Shown: positions 8,716-18,008, numbered from the stretch's first letter. The stretch: 64,000 bases of DNA from Myxococcus llanfairpwllgwyngyllgogerychwyrndrobwllllantysiliogogogochensis (GCF_006636215.1 NZ_VIFM01000024.1:1-64000); one strand, 5' to 3'. Notes: generated by a model not told the origin, from the sequence alone. Numbers and translations: made by a program.

Positions 8716-11139
8716 TCACGGCTGACGGGTGAAGGCACAGCCCCCGCGCGGCCCGGGAGCGCCACCGTCTGGCGTACCCGCGTCTTCCAGCCCCGGGCAC
8801 TGCGTCGTCACGCCGCCATCCCGCGTGTACGACTGGGGATAGTCGCCGTAGCCGGTGCGCAGCGTGTACTCCACCTGCTCGTAGGACGTGCGCTCGGCCG
8901 CCGACACATCCACGCGCATCTTCCCGCCACGAATGAAGCGCGGCTCCAGACAGCCACACGCGTACGGGGCCAGGGTGACGACGGTGGAGTCGGGGCGCTC
9001 CTCCAGGTTGAACAGCGGCTGGAAGCTGCTCAGCGGAGCATTCGCCGGCGTGTGCCACGCCCGCAGCGCGTCCGAGCGGTAGCCCAGCGTCAGCGCCTGG
9101 TTGCGGCTGCCCGCCCTCACCGCCACGCAGCCATCGCCCATGCCACTGTCCGGCACCGTGCCTCCGTCGGCGCCCGCCACGGCGTCGCCGTCACAGAAGG
9201 TCAAGTCCAGCGCGAGGCCGTGCACCGAGCCACCGTCCTGCTGCTTCGCCACCTCCCACTGCACCAGCCACGCGCGGTCTTCCGGCGGCGGCACGGCGGG
9301 GAGCTGGAACATGAAGGAGTCCACGTCGGACGGCACCGCGTCGTAGTCCATGGGGCCGCGCACGCCCCGGCCGTTGATGCGGTCATCGCCGTTGCGCAGC
9401 CGTCCATAGCCATGCGACAGCCGGCCGGTGACGGTGTACTCCGCCGTGTCCGGCGGCGCGGGGAAGGCCGTGGTGGAGGCCAGGGGCTTGGACACCGCCG
9501 ACTCCGTCGACGTCCCGCCGTAGCGGCTGACCTCGTCCGCGTCTTCCGCCTCCCACGTCACGTCCAGCCGGTAGTCCTTGTCATCCGCCCAGTTGGTGCC
9601 GTCGTCCTGGACGTTGAAGTAGTACAGCTCCGAGGCCGCGCGCGGGGGCACCGGGATGACGCCCTCGAAGTTGCTCAGGTTGGTGAAGCGCGGGTTGTTC
9701 GACGTCTCCTCGCGCAGCGAGTGCAGGCACATGGGCGCCGGCAGGTCCGTGCGCTGGCAGTACCCCTGCACCAGCGCGACGATGTCCGGATTCTCTCCGT
9801 AGCCCTTGGGGCACGCCGTCGCGTCATTGGTGCATGCGGTCCGCCACTCATCCACGTTCACCCCCTTCGACACCAGGGTGAACACGAGCACCTGGCGGTC
9901 CGGCGTGTCCGGCAGCGCGGGGAAGCGGCCCCCGGTCGCCAGCGGCACCACGCGGTAGCGCAGCCGCGTGGGCACGGTGGAGGCCGGCAGGCGCACCCCG
10001 TACCAGTCCTGGTCGCCGATGTAGCCGATGCGTCCGGTGAAGGCCTTCGACGACGCGGGTGACGGTGAGGCCAGGTCCCACAGCAGCGCGTCGCCAACCT
10101 TGTCGTTGCCGAGCTGCGTCTGGTCCTGGGGGTCCGCCTCGTCCAGGACGCGGATTTCCACGTCGTACCCCTGGCGCACATCACCCTGTGACGTGTCCCG
10201 GTCGCTGATGCCGCGGTAGCCGCGCACCACCAGCATCCACTTGCCCGCGTGCTCCGCCTTCACCTTGCGCGCCGTCGCCAGCACGCCCGGGCGCACCTGC
10301 GGCAGCACCTGGCCTTCGGCCTCCTTCTCCTCCTTCACGAGGAAGCCAGGGCGCAGGAGTTTGTAGGACAGCCGCCAGTTGGGCACGAAGCCCTGGTCCG
10401 GCGCCGTCACGCTCACGTACGCCACCTTCCCCACCGGCAGGTCGAAGGTGTAGCGGTCCACGTCGTTGTCCGTGGCCAGGAAGCCGGCAATCGTGCCCAC
10501 CTGCCCGTTGGCCCCCTGCGGCTGCAGCGGCAGCACCGTGGGCGAGGTGACAGCATCGTTGGGTTCGTGCGTATCCGGGTTCTCGGTGATTTGCAGCGTC
10601 AGCCGGTAGGGATTGCGCGCGTCGAACTTGGGCTGCGTCGGGACGTCCGGCGCGTCCTGCACCAGCACCAGCAGCGTCTTGCCCTTCAAGTCCTCGCGCA
10701 GCGGCACCACCATGTCCACCGGCTTCGGCGCGCCCTGGCCATGCTTGTCGTCCTTCTTCGCCAGCGAGCCTTCCGACCCGTCAGGCAGCGTCTCCAGCAC
10801 GCTGATGGACAGTTGCACCGCGGTGCTGGAGGCCACGTAGAGCCCGTTGAGGTTGAGCAGCGTGCGCGCGCTCGTGTTGGCGGGCAGGACGATGCGGTAC
10901 CAGTCCTGGTCGCCTTCGCGCGTCGCCCCTTCCTTGACGAGCAGGCGCTCCAGCGGCTCACCAGGCTTGAGCTCGCACTCGGCCAGCGTCAGCGCCTCTT
11001 CCCGGCTGTTGCAGAGGTCCTGCACCTGGGGGGTGCCCGCGTCGTCCTTGTCATCGCCCCCGGAGGAGCAGGCGGTGAGGGCGAGCAGCGCGAGCGACAA
11101 CAGTCGGACTTGGGTCTTCATGGGAGCGTCGATTCTCAC
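8716..11139 (-). CDS. Large PPC-repeat surface lipoprotein (candidate cell-cell cohesion protein MtsF)
   Basis: Seen: 807 residues from a GTG that overlaps the upstream stop (GTGA); an ATG six codons later is the alternative. The signal peptide ends in lipobox LALTACSSGG with an Asp-rich tether. The mature chain has four spaced copies of the Asp-x-Asp-x-Tyr signature of bacterial pre-peptidase C-terminal (PPC) beta-sandwiches: GDQDWYRIVLP, DNDVDRYTFDLP, IGDQDWYGVRLP and PSDVDSFMFQLP. No protease domain is present, so the modules are probably structural or adhesive. It is the last gene of a coupled set with two VWA/TSP3 lipoproteins. I recall MtsF as a family name for a myxobacterial cohesion protein; assigning it here rests on gene order and is an inference. 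Confidence 0.85.
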   Translation of the reverse strand: MRIDAPMKTQVRLLSLALLALTACSSGGDDKDDAGTPQVQDLCNSREEALTLAECELKPGEPLERLLVKEGATREGDQDWYRIVLPANTSARTLLNLNGLYVASSTAVQLSISVLETLPDGSEGSLAKKDDKHGQGAPKPVDMVVPLREDLKGKTLLVLVQDAPDVPTQPKFDARNPYRLTLQITENPDTHEPNDAVTSPTVLPLQPQGANGQVGTIAGFLATDNDVDRYTFDLPVGKVAYVSVTAPDQGFVPNWRLSYKLLRPGFLVKEEKEAEGQVLPQVRPGVLATARKVKAEHAGKWMLVVRGYRGISDRDTSQGDVRQGYDVEIRVLDEADPQDQTQLGNDKVGDALLWDLASPSPASSKAFTGRIGYIGDQDWYGVRLPASTVPTRLRYRVVPLATGGRFPALPDTPDRQVLVFTLVSKGVNVDEWRTACTNDATACPKGYGENPDIVALVQGYCQRTDLPAPMCLHSLREETSNNPRFTNLSNFEGVIPVPPRAASELYYFNVQDDGTNWADDKDYRLDVTWEAEDADEVSRYGGTSTESAVSKPLASTTAFPAPPDTAEYTVTGRLSHGYGRLRNGDDRINGRGVRGPMDYDAVPSDVDSFMFQLPAVPPPEDRAWLVQWEVAKQQDGGSVHGLALDLTFCDGDAVAGADGGTVPDSGMGDGCVAVRAGSRNQALTLGYRSDALRAWHTPANAPLSSFQPLFNLEERPDSTVVTLAPYACGCLEPRFIRGGKMRVDVSAAERTSYEQVEYTLRTGYGDYPQSYTRDGGVTTQCPGLEDAGTPDGGAPGPRGGCAFTRQP

Positions 11140-12884
11140 GGCGTCGGAGGCAAGACGTCGGCGCGGCCGGGGCAGCCGTCGACGAAGTCCTCGGGGGCTA
11201 CGCGGATGATGCCGTCGGCGGGGGACTTGATGCCGCCCACCGGGTAGCGAACGGAGTCCACGCGGAAGGTGCGCACCTGGGTGCGCGCGGTCGGGTCGTC
11301 CGCGGGCACCATCGCCACGGACAACGCCACGTTGTTGAAGCCCGCGCCGCGCGTGACGACGCCCGCGTCATCCGCGGCGGCCACGGTGGGCGCCAGGAGC
11401 ACGTTGCCCACGTTCAGCGTGTAGCATTGACGGCCCAGCTCATCCGGCGGACCGTCCGCCTCGAACGAGTAGCGGTAGCCCTCCGCCGCCAGGTGGGCGG
11501 TGTCCACCTCCAGCGGGCGGGTGTGCAGGCGCAGCTCCGCGCGGCTCGTGAGCCCGTCGTTGTCCGGGTCCTCGTCCAAATCATTGCTCGCGCCCTGGGT
11601 GCCGCCGCGCCATTCGATGCCATCCGGCACGCCGTCGCGGTCGCTGTCGGCCAACGTCGCGTTGGTGCCGATGAACTGCTCGTCGCAGTCCAGCAGCCCG
11701 TCACAGTCGGTGTCCGAGGCGCGCAAGAGCGGAGGACAGCCCTTGTCCAGGCCGCCACCGTCCGGGTCCGCCACCTGGATGGGGTCGAAGTCCACGCCTC
11801 GGTCGCGGAAGTACACCTCCACGCCGTCGCTGAAGCCGTCACCGTCGGTGTCCATGAGGTTGGGGTTCGAGCCCACCTCCGCCTCGCGCGCGTCCGACAG
11901 ACCGTCTCCATCCGTGTCCGCCGCGTCCAACGGACTGCCCGGCGGCGCGGAGAAGTTGGTCGCAATCACTTCCTTCACGATGAAGGTGCGCCGCACCTGC
12001 CCGAAGGAGAAGTCCAGGAAGTTGATGGGCTCGTTGTTGCGGAAGTCGCGGAAGTTGCCGCCGCCCAGCGCCGCCATCTTATCCAGCCGGTCCGCGTTCT
12101 GATTGATGATGAGCAGCGGGCAGCCGCCGTCGCCCGACAAGTCACACACCGACGACACCGGTTGCGTGGGATTGAAGACGTGCACGGTGTTGACGCGCAC
12201 GTCCTCCACCAGGTCCCGGAGCTGACGGATGCGCACCACCGCGTCACCCTGGAGCAGCTCGTCGTCCTGGTCCAGGGTGGGCTTGCCGTCCGACAGGAAG
12301 ACGAGCGAGTAGCGCGCCTGCGCAAGCGCCTGCGCCCCACCTGGCTCCAGCCGGCTGCGCGCGATGTCCGTGTTGATGAGCGAGTAGATGTCCGACAGCG
12401 GCTTGACGAAGTCCGTCGAGTCCCGGTTCGGTGAGTTGTCCGGGTTGCGGAAGGTCAGCAGTTGCTCGGTGAGCTGGCGCATCCGGGCGTCGTCCATGCT
12501 GGACACCTGCATGAAGCCGTCCTGAGGGGGGTTGCCCGGCGCCTGGGTGAGGAACGCCGTGGTGCTGCCGGCGAAGACCACCACCGCCAGGTAGACCTCC
12601 GGGTCCTTGGGCAGGTTTTCAATCAGCTCCACCAGCGCGGTGGCGCGCGTGCCATCCGGGTCGCTGACGCGCATGGACTGCGAGGCGTCCATGGCGATGA
12701 TGAGCTTGATGGGGCGCACCACCTCGTTGGAGCCGACGGTGCAGAAGCGGCCCTGCATCGAGATGGCCCGGTCCACGGGGACATCCACGTCCCGGCGCGG
12801 GTCATACAGATACGAATCGGAACAGGCCACCACCAGCACGAGCGCGACAATCAGGCCCGCCAGGATACGTCCAGCCACACTCAC
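11136..12884 (-). CDS. VWA-domain lipoprotein with thrombospondin type 3 repeats (CglD-like; MtsE position)
   Basis: Calcium-binding surface adhesin candidate. Seen: 582 residues from GTG, with AGGGAGGAG upstream, in a GTGA overlap with the preceding gene. The lipobox gives Cys21 (VVACSDS). The von Willebrand A domain begins at about 57, with an intact MIDAS motif DASQS at 66-70 and later FLSDGKP. TSP3-type Ca-binding repeats occupy roughly 315-460 (AADTDGDGLSDAREAEVGSNPN, MDTDGDGFSDGVEV, ASDTDCDGLLDCDE, LADSDRDGVPDGIEW). A beta-rich tail follows. Known: CglD of gliding motility has the same VWA plus TSP3 architecture. The N-terminal 55 residues align with the two VWA paralogues at 12881 and 16400. 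Confidence 0.9.
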   Translation of the reverse strand: MSVAGRILAGLIVALVLVVACSDSYLYDPRRDVDVPVDRAISMQGRFCTVGSNEVVRPIKLIIAMDASQSMRVSDPDGTRATALVELIENLPKDPEVYLAVVVFAGSTTAFLTQAPGNPPQDGFMQVSSMDDARMRQLTEQLLTFRNPDNSPNRDSTDFVKPLSDIYSLINTDIARSRLEPGGAQALAQARYSLVFLSDGKPTLDQDDELLQGDAVVRIRQLRDLVEDVRVNTVHVFNPTQPVSSVCDLSGDGGCPLLIINQNADRLDKMAALGGGNFRDFRNNEPINFLDFSFGQVRRTFIVKEVIATNFSAPPGSPLDAADTDGDGLSDAREAEVGSNPNLMDTDGDGFSDGVEVYFRDRGVDFDPIQVADPDGGGLDKGCPPLLRASDTDCDGLLDCDEQFIGTNATLADSDRDGVPDGIEWRGGTQGASNDLDEDPDNDGLTSRAELRLHTRPLEVDTAHLAAEGYRYSFEADGPPDELGRQCYTLNVGNVLLAPTVAAADDAGVVTRGAGFNNVALSVAMVPADDPTARTQVRTFRVDSVRYPVGGIKSPADGIIRVAPEDFVDGCPGRADVLPPTP

Positions 12885-14869
12885 GGGTTGACTCCTCCCT
12901 GCTGACCCGCCGGCGTCGTGCCCACACACCGCCCCTGGTTCTCCCAGGGATTGCTCAGGTCCGTGGGAATCATGAAGTTGTCATTCGTCAGCGTCAGCTC
13001 CGGGCCCACCGGCACGCGCACGCTCGGCGGCGCGTACTGGGACCAGGCACAGGCCGAGCGCCAGACGCCGTAGTCGGTGGCCACGCCGCTCTCGGGGGCC
13101 TCCGCGAACCACAGCTTGAAGAGGTTGAAGCCCTGCTTGGCGCCCACCCGGTCCGGCGTCGTCACCATCTGGAGATTGGAGACGGTGTAGTCGTAGCAGA
13201 CGCTCCCGTTGGACAGCACCTCCGCGATGCGCGTCTCATACTGGAAGCCGTTCTTCTCGAAGAAGGCCCTGTCCCGACGCGTGGGGTCCGTGCCCGCGCG
13301 CAGCTCCACCTCGTCCGGCAGGCCGTCACCGTCCGTGTCCAGGCCCGCGACGCTGGGCTCCATCGGGTCGAGCCCCCAGCGCGCCTCGAGGCTGTCCGGA
13401 ATGCCGTCGCCGTCGCTGTCGACGATGGTCTCCCGCGTGCGCAGGTACGACTCCGCGAACTGCGACAAGCCATCTCCGTCCGTGTCGCGGCAGGTGCAGC
13501 GCGGCGTCAGCGGAGAGTCCGGGTCACACCCGCGCGCGTCCAAATCATTGGCCGCCTTGAAGCCCTGGTCCTCGCGGCGCTGCTCGAAGCCGTCGTTCAG
13601 GCAGTCCCGGTCACTGTCGGCGTTGAACGGGTTGGTCTTCAGCGTGAAGGAGTTGTCCACGTCGTCCGGCACGCCGTCGCCGTCGCTGTCCACGATGCGC
13701 GCCTCCAGCCCCGGGCCGGAGCTGAGCGGCTCCACCAGCAACGTCTTCATCACGTTGCGCGAGGCGAAGGACGAGTAGTCCAGCGCGCCCAGGCCCAGGT
13801 TGGAGATTTCAGCGGTGTCGTTGAACTCCTGGTACACGCCGTTGCCCATCTCCGCGAAGCGCGTCAGCAGCCAGGCGGCGATCTTCTTCGCCGCCGCCGG
13901 GTACTCGGCCGGCGCCACGCCCGGGTAGACGCCGTAGATCTGCTCGCAGATGGTGCCGCAGGCGCGCACGGCCTCCTGGTTGAACAGCAGCACCGTGTGC
14001 ATGCGCACGTCGCCCACGTTGTACTGGTCCTTCAACTCCATCAGCCGGCGCACGTAGCTGAAGAGCTGGTAGTTCTGGTTGCGGTCCGTCCCAATCTCGA
14101 AGCCGTCAATCCGGTCCGTCGTGCTGGTGGCGTTGCAGAAGCTGATGAGGGAGTCCGCCCACGTCAGGTCCGGGCTGTCCGGGCTGGCGTAGACGCTGAG
14201 GTTGTCGGTGGCGGAGCAGCGCGGGTACGGCGTGCCGTCGGTGAGGAAGACGACGACGTAGCGGGTGCGCGGCAGGACTTCCGGATTGGACAGCGCGACG
14301 GCGTTGATGTCGCTGGCGATGAGGCTGTAGGCGTACGACAGGGCGCCCTGGTAGTCGGTGCCCTTGCCCAGCTGGCTCTGCAGGCCGTCGATATAGGTGT
14401 CGATGTTGGTGTCCGGCCGGGCGAAGCGGTCGCCCGTCGTCGCCGGGGGCCAGACGTTGCGGACGTTGGTCTCGAACGGGGCGACGGACACCTGCACGTT
14501 GCCGCCCGCCGCGTTCACCTGCCGGAACTGCGCGACCAGTCGCTTGAGGGCGCGCACGCGCGCGGGCTCGGTGACGCCGGGCGGGATGATGGCCTGCACC
14601 TCGGCCTGCTGACAGAAGCCGCTGTCCAGCTGCGCGCCAGGAGGGTCGGAGATGCACATGCTGCCCGACTCGTCGATGACGACCACCACCTTCACGGGGA
14701 AGCCGGCGGGGTTGGGCGGGCGCGTGCAGACGCGCCCCTGGAGCATCACCCTGTCATCGACATGGGACTGCTGTTCCGTTCGAGGCTCGAGCATCGAGTC
14801 GGTACAGGACAGCAGTCCCGTGGCCAGGAGGCCCGCCGCGAAGAGCGGGAAACGAAGAAGGCGGCGCAT
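12881..14869 (-). CDS. VWA-domain lipoprotein with thrombospondin type 3 repeats (candidate cohesion protein MtsD)
   Basis: Seen: 662 residues from ATG with AGGAGG ten bases upstream. The lipobox gives Cys22 (LLSCTDS). The VWA domain has MIDAS DESGS at 66-70 in KVVVVIDESGSM and VVFLTDGTPYP further on. TSP3 repeats follow at about 390-560 (VDSDGDGVPDDVDN, ADSDRDCLNDGFE, CRDTDGDGLSQFAES, VDSDGDGIPDSLEA, LDTDGDGLPDEVEL). The C-terminal 110 residues resemble those of its paralogues (VCYDYTVSNLQMV matches CYTLNVGNVLL and CYATRVENISLV). It lies 34 bp behind the MYXO-CTERM gene and overlaps the next start. The MtsD label is from memory plus gene order. Likely an outer-membrane, surface-exposed, Ca-dependent adhesin. 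Confidence 0.9.
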   Translation of the reverse strand: MRRLLRFPLFAAGLLATGLLSCTDSMLEPRTEQQSHVDDRVMLQGRVCTRPPNPAGFPVKVVVVIDESGSMCISDPPGAQLDSGFCQQAEVQAIIPPGVTEPARVRALKRLVAQFRQVNAAGGNVQVSVAPFETNVRNVWPPATTGDRFARPDTNIDTYIDGLQSQLGKGTDYQGALSYAYSLIASDINAVALSNPEVLPRTRYVVVFLTDGTPYPRCSATDNLSVYASPDSPDLTWADSLISFCNATSTTDRIDGFEIGTDRNQNYQLFSYVRRLMELKDQYNVGDVRMHTVLLFNQEAVRACGTICEQIYGVYPGVAPAEYPAAAKKIAAWLLTRFAEMGNGVYQEFNDTAEISNLGLGALDYSSFASRNVMKTLLVEPLSSGPGLEARIVDSDGDGVPDDVDNSFTLKTNPFNADSDRDCLNDGFEQRREDQGFKAANDLDARGCDPDSPLTPRCTCRDTDGDGLSQFAESYLRTRETIVDSDGDGIPDSLEARWGLDPMEPSVAGLDTDGDGLPDEVELRAGTDPTRRDRAFFEKNGFQYETRIAEVLSNGSVCYDYTVSNLQMVTTPDRVGAKQGFNLFKLWFAEAPESGVATDYGVWRSACAWSQYAPPSVRVPVGPELTLTNDNFMIPTDLSNPWENQGRCVGTTPAGQQGGVNP

Positions 14870-14903
14870 GGGGAAACGACCTCCTGGCAACAGACGATGA
14901 GAT

Positions 14904-16229
14904 TTACTGCTCGCGGCGGCGGCGGCGCATCAGGACGCCCAGCAGCGCGGCGCCCAGAGCCGTGGCGCTGAAGCCCGCGGGCACGGAGTTGCAGTTCGGA
15001 CCGTCTTCGTCACCCTCGCCCACCGTCAGCACCAGGGTGGACGTGGCGACGCGGCTGTCCGGGAAGACGCGGTCGGCGAAGGCCAGGCGGGCCTCCACGG
15101 TCAGCTCGTACGTGCCCTCGGTGTCCGGCACGAAGTTGGGAACGCTGCCGTCCACGTAGGAGTACTGCCAGTTGCGGCTGAGCGTCACCGCGCCCTGGGG
15201 GTTCTCCACCACGGCGTTGGAGCCATCGGGGCGCCGGGTCACCGTCCAGCGGTACTCCATGGCCGCGCCGTTGCGGTTGGCGAACAGCGGCGGACGCAGC
15301 GTCTCACCCGACTTCGACAGGCGCATGGTGCCGCCGGCGCTGACCGTGAAGGGGGACTTCGGGTCCAGGCACTTGTCCTTCTGGGTGGGGTCCACCACGA
15401 GGCAGTAGAGCCGGTCGCACGCGTCGCCCAGGCCGTCGCGGTCGTCGTCCGCCTGCTCGCGGTTGGCGACGTCACGGCAGTTGTCGACCTCGTTGAGGAT
15501 GCTGTCGTCGTCGGCGTCCGGGTCGCACGCATCGCCCAGGCCGTCGTTGTCCTTGTCGGACTGGTCGGGGTTGGCGAGCCCGGGGCAGTTGTCGCCGTTG
15601 TCGGAGATGTTGTCAGCGTCCGCGTCCACGCGGCACTGGCTGCCGTCCGTCGGCATCACCTGGTCCGGGTTGGACCGACGCGGGCAGTTGTCCGCGCCAT
15701 CCGGCACGTTGTCGTTGTCATCGTCCGAGTCACAGACGTCGCCGGCGCGGTCGGTATCCAGGTCGGACTGGTCCACGTTCGGAATCAGCGGGCAGTTGTC
15801 CTGCTCGTTCGCCACGCCGTCGTTGTCCCGGTCCGTGTCGCAGTCATCGCCCTGGCCATCACCGTCGGCGTCGCGCTGCTGGAAGTTGGAGAGCGTGGAG
15901 CAGTTGTCGCAGACGTTGCCGACGCCGTCGCCGTCGCCGTCCGTCTGGTCACGGTTGGAGGCGAACGGGCAGTTGTCCCGGTCGTCCGCGCGGCCGTCGC
16001 CGTCCGCGTCATCCGTGTACGACAGCGTGTCGCCGTCATCCGTGTAGTTCACCCACACAGAGCCGCAACCACAGCCACAACCTCCACCCACCTCCTGTGG
16101 GCGGCCGCAGCTATCGCCGAGGCATTCCGGGTTGTCAGGGTTGTCGTTGTTCTGCGCCTGGGCAGTGCCAGGGTTCACGACGAGGAAGGCCCCGAGCAGC
16201 AGCGCGGGAGCGAGACGAACGAGTGTCAT
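14904..16229 (-). CDS. mtsC: Thrombospondin type 3 repeat protein with MYXO-CTERM tail (cell-cell cohesion MtsC family)
   Basis: Seen: 441 residues from ATG with AAGGAG upstream. A signal peptide ends in GTAQAQ, then a Cys/Gly cluster GGGCGCGCGSVWV. Seven or more TSP3 Ca-binding repeats with DNCP signatures cover about 75-290 (DDRDNCPFASNRDQTDGDGD, DNCPLIPNVDQSDLDTDRAG and similar). A PKD-like beta domain covers about 310-400. The end is CNSVPAGFSATALGAALLGVLMRRRRREQ-like: one Cys, a hydrophobic stretch and an Arg cluster, the MYXO-CTERM sorting signal. Known: myxosortases process such tails and the protein ends up on the cell surface. Product name recalled from annotation of myxobacterial genomes as a cell-cell cohesion protein; not checked. 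Own promoter likely in the 170-bp gap upstream. Confidence 0.88.
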   Translation of the reverse strand: MTLVRLAPALLLGAFLVVNPGTAQAQNNDNPDNPECLGDSCGRPQEVGGGCGCGCGSVWVNYTDDGDTLSYTDDADGDGRADDRDNCPFASNRDQTDGDGDGVGNVCDNCSTLSNFQQRDADGDGQGDDCDTDRDNDGVANEQDNCPLIPNVDQSDLDTDRAGDVCDSDDDNDNVPDGADNCPRRSNPDQVMPTDGSQCRVDADADNISDNGDNCPGLANPDQSDKDNDGLGDACDPDADDDSILNEVDNCRDVANREQADDDRDGLGDACDRLYCLVVDPTQKDKCLDPKSPFTVSAGGTMRLSKSGETLRPPLFANRNGAAMEYRWTVTRRPDGSNAVVENPQGAVTLSRNWQYSYVDGSVPNFVPDTEGTYELTVEARLAFADRVFPDSRVATSTLVLTVGEGDEDGPNCNSVPAGFSATALGAALLGVLMRRRRREQ

Positions 16230-16278
16230 GGTGACTCCTTTCAGCCCCGGGCCATTAGCAAGAGACGATCCGCACCCT

Positions 16279-16309
16279 TGCCTGAAGTAAATTCCAACAG
16301 TTTCAGGCA
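16279..16309. promoter_or_regulatory. Inverted repeat in the A/T-rich gap before mtsC
   Basis: Arms TGCCTGAA (16279-16286) and TTCAGGCA (16302-16309) pair perfectly over a 15-nt A/T-rich loop, in a 170-bp gap between the leftward genes at 16400 and 14904. It could terminate the upstream gene or act as an operator for mtsC; there is no T-run, and the local A/T content suits a promoter. Confidence 0.45.
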
Positions 16310-16399
16310 CTTGTGCGCGGCGCATCAGGCTGTGGACCGGAGAGTGTGGGGGGCACTCCCCAGTCCGAACGAGGGGTAGACCCCTCATTCGCGGGTGGA

Positions 16400-17995
16400 T
16401 CACGTTCCGAGGATGAAGGCCTCTGGGTCGAGGGGGAGGATGCCCGAGGGGGTACGTCCCTCGTCCTTGTCGTACTGGATGGGCTGGATGAGCAGCGAGC
16501 CGATGCCCGCGCCGCGCGGGTCATTGTCCCGGCCGGCCTGGAGGTAGAGGTACACCTCGTTGGTGCCCGCGGGGATGACCTCGCCGGGGATGAGCGGGTG
16601 GGGCCGCTCGCGCGTCGCGACGAGGGAGATGTTCTCCACGCGCGTCGCGTAGCAGATGCGGCCGTCGACGGTGGGGTCCGTCTCCACCAGGTCGTAGCCG
16701 TAGCCGCGCTCGCGGTGGAAGTCGAGGTCGGCGCTGAGCGGGTCTCCGTGGGCTTCAATCTCCGCGATGTTCGTCAGCCCGTCGCGGTCCGAGTCGAGCA
16801 GGTCCTCCGGCACGAGCGGGTTGGTCTGCGACAGGGCCTCCACCAGGTCCGGAAGGGTGTCGCCGTCGGTGTCGCCGATGCAGGGGTTGGTGCCCAGCAC
16901 GCGCTCCTCGCAGGTGTTGAGCCGGTCGCCATCGTCGTCCAGGGAGATGCTGCAGCCGTTGATGACGTCGGGTATCAGCGGATCCAACCCGACGCGCACC
17001 TCCAGGCCATCCATCAGTCCGTCCTGGTCCGAGTCGAGCTGCAGCGGGTCCGTGCCGAGCGCGTCCTCGTCCACGTCGGGCAGGCCGTCACCGTCGCTGT
17101 CGGCGAGCACCTGGCCTGCGCGCACCGCCACGTTGCGGTTGAAGGCGAGGAAGCGCTTGAGCTTGAGGGTGTTCGTGCGCGCGGCGTACTTCAGCCCGGT
17201 GAGGGTGCCGGGCAGCCCCGCGGCGTCCGTCTCGATGGGCTCGGTGCCGCCAGCATGGGCGATGGCCGCGACATGCGCGCGGGTGGCCGGGTCCGGCACG
17301 GCGCCTCGGACATAGATGGGCTGCACCACCACCTCGCCCGCGCCGTACTGCTGGGCCAGCGCCTTGATTTCGCCGGTGACGGCGGTGAGCTCGCACTCGC
17401 TGCAGGCGACCTTGTCCGTCAGCGCGTTGCAGGCCGCGTCCAGGCCGATGTTGAAGGCCGGGTTGGAGCAGCTGGTGTCCTGGCTGCGCACCACGATGAC
17501 CACCATGTAACGCGTGCGGGCCACCTCGCCGCGACACGCCGTCTGCATGTCGCCGGACAACAGCGTCTTCCCCAACCGCAGCGAGGAGCGGACGCTGATG
17601 GGCCCCGACTCTTGATAGGTGGCGTAGCGCGGGAGCGCGGCCTGGAAGTCCGCCGCGTCGGAGAAGCCGCCCAGGATGCCGGTGGCCACCGAGTGGTAGG
17701 CGACGAGGCCGAACTTCACGAACGGGCCGGAGAAGCGGCTGGAGAGCGTGGACAGGCCGTCGGTGGCATAGCCCACGATTTCGGTCTCCACGCCCTCGCC
17801 TCCCTGCAGCGCGAAGACGACCTTGGTGGGAAACGCGTCGCCGCCCGCGAGCGGAACACAGACGGTGCCGGAGAAGTTGGCGCGGTCACCTTGGTTGGCC
17901 CCACGCCCGTCGATGGCATAGAGACCCGCGTCGGAGCAGGACAGGAGCAGAATCGGGAGTAGCAGCGGCCACGCGGAGCGCGGAAGGGGGCGCAT
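16400..17995 (-). CDS. VWA-like lipoprotein with TSP3 repeats lacking the MIDAS motif (MtsB position)
   Basis: Seen: 531 residues. The signal peptide lipobox gives Cys20 (LLLSCSDAGLY). The N-terminal module aligns residue for residue with the paralogues at 11136 and 12881, but where they have DASQS or DESGS this protein reads KVVFALQGGEGVE, so no metal-ion-dependent adhesion site is left. The rest of the A-domain fold appears kept (RYMVVIVVRSQDTSC). TSP3 repeats lie at about 315-460 (LADSDGDGLPDVDED, LDSDQDGLMDGLEV, IGDTDGDTLPDLVE, LDSDRDGLTNIAEI). The start has no Shine-Dalgarno sequence and sits 7 bp behind a TACAAT box. Likely a structural partner of the intact VWA proteins; other functions are possible. 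Confidence 0.88.
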   Translation of the reverse strand: MRPLPRSAWPLLLPILLLSCSDAGLYAIDGRGANQGDRANFSGTVCVPLAGGDAFPTKVVFALQGGEGVETEIVGYATDGLSTLSSRFSGPFVKFGLVAYHSVATGILGGFSDAADFQAALPRYATYQESGPISVRSSLRLGKTLLSGDMQTACRGEVARTRYMVVIVVRSQDTSCSNPAFNIGLDAACNALTDKVACSECELTAVTGEIKALAQQYGAGEVVVQPIYVRGAVPDPATRAHVAAIAHAGGTEPIETDAAGLPGTLTGLKYAARTNTLKLKRFLAFNRNVAVRAGQVLADSDGDGLPDVDEDALGTDPLQLDSDQDGLMDGLEVRVGLDPLIPDVINGCSISLDDDGDRLNTCEERVLGTNPCIGDTDGDTLPDLVEALSQTNPLVPEDLLDSDRDGLTNIAEIEAHGDPLSADLDFHRERGYGYDLVETDPTVDGRICYATRVENISLVATRERPHPLIPGEVIPAGTNEVYLYLQAGRDNDPRGAGIGSLLIQPIQYDKDEGRTPSGILPLDPEAFILGT

Positions 17996-18002
17996 CGGAT
18001 GG

Positions 18003-18008
18003 ATTGTA
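18003..18008 (-). promoter_or_regulatory. -10 element TACAAT directly before the start of the 16400-17995 gene
   Basis: On the minus strand TACAAT (5/6 match to TATAAT) is followed by seven bases and then the ATG at 17995. A -35 is unclear (GTTGCC or TTGCGT, 16 or 20 bp upstream). Transcription starting at the usual distance would begin at or next to the ATG, which fits the missing ribosome site. Confidence 0.45.
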
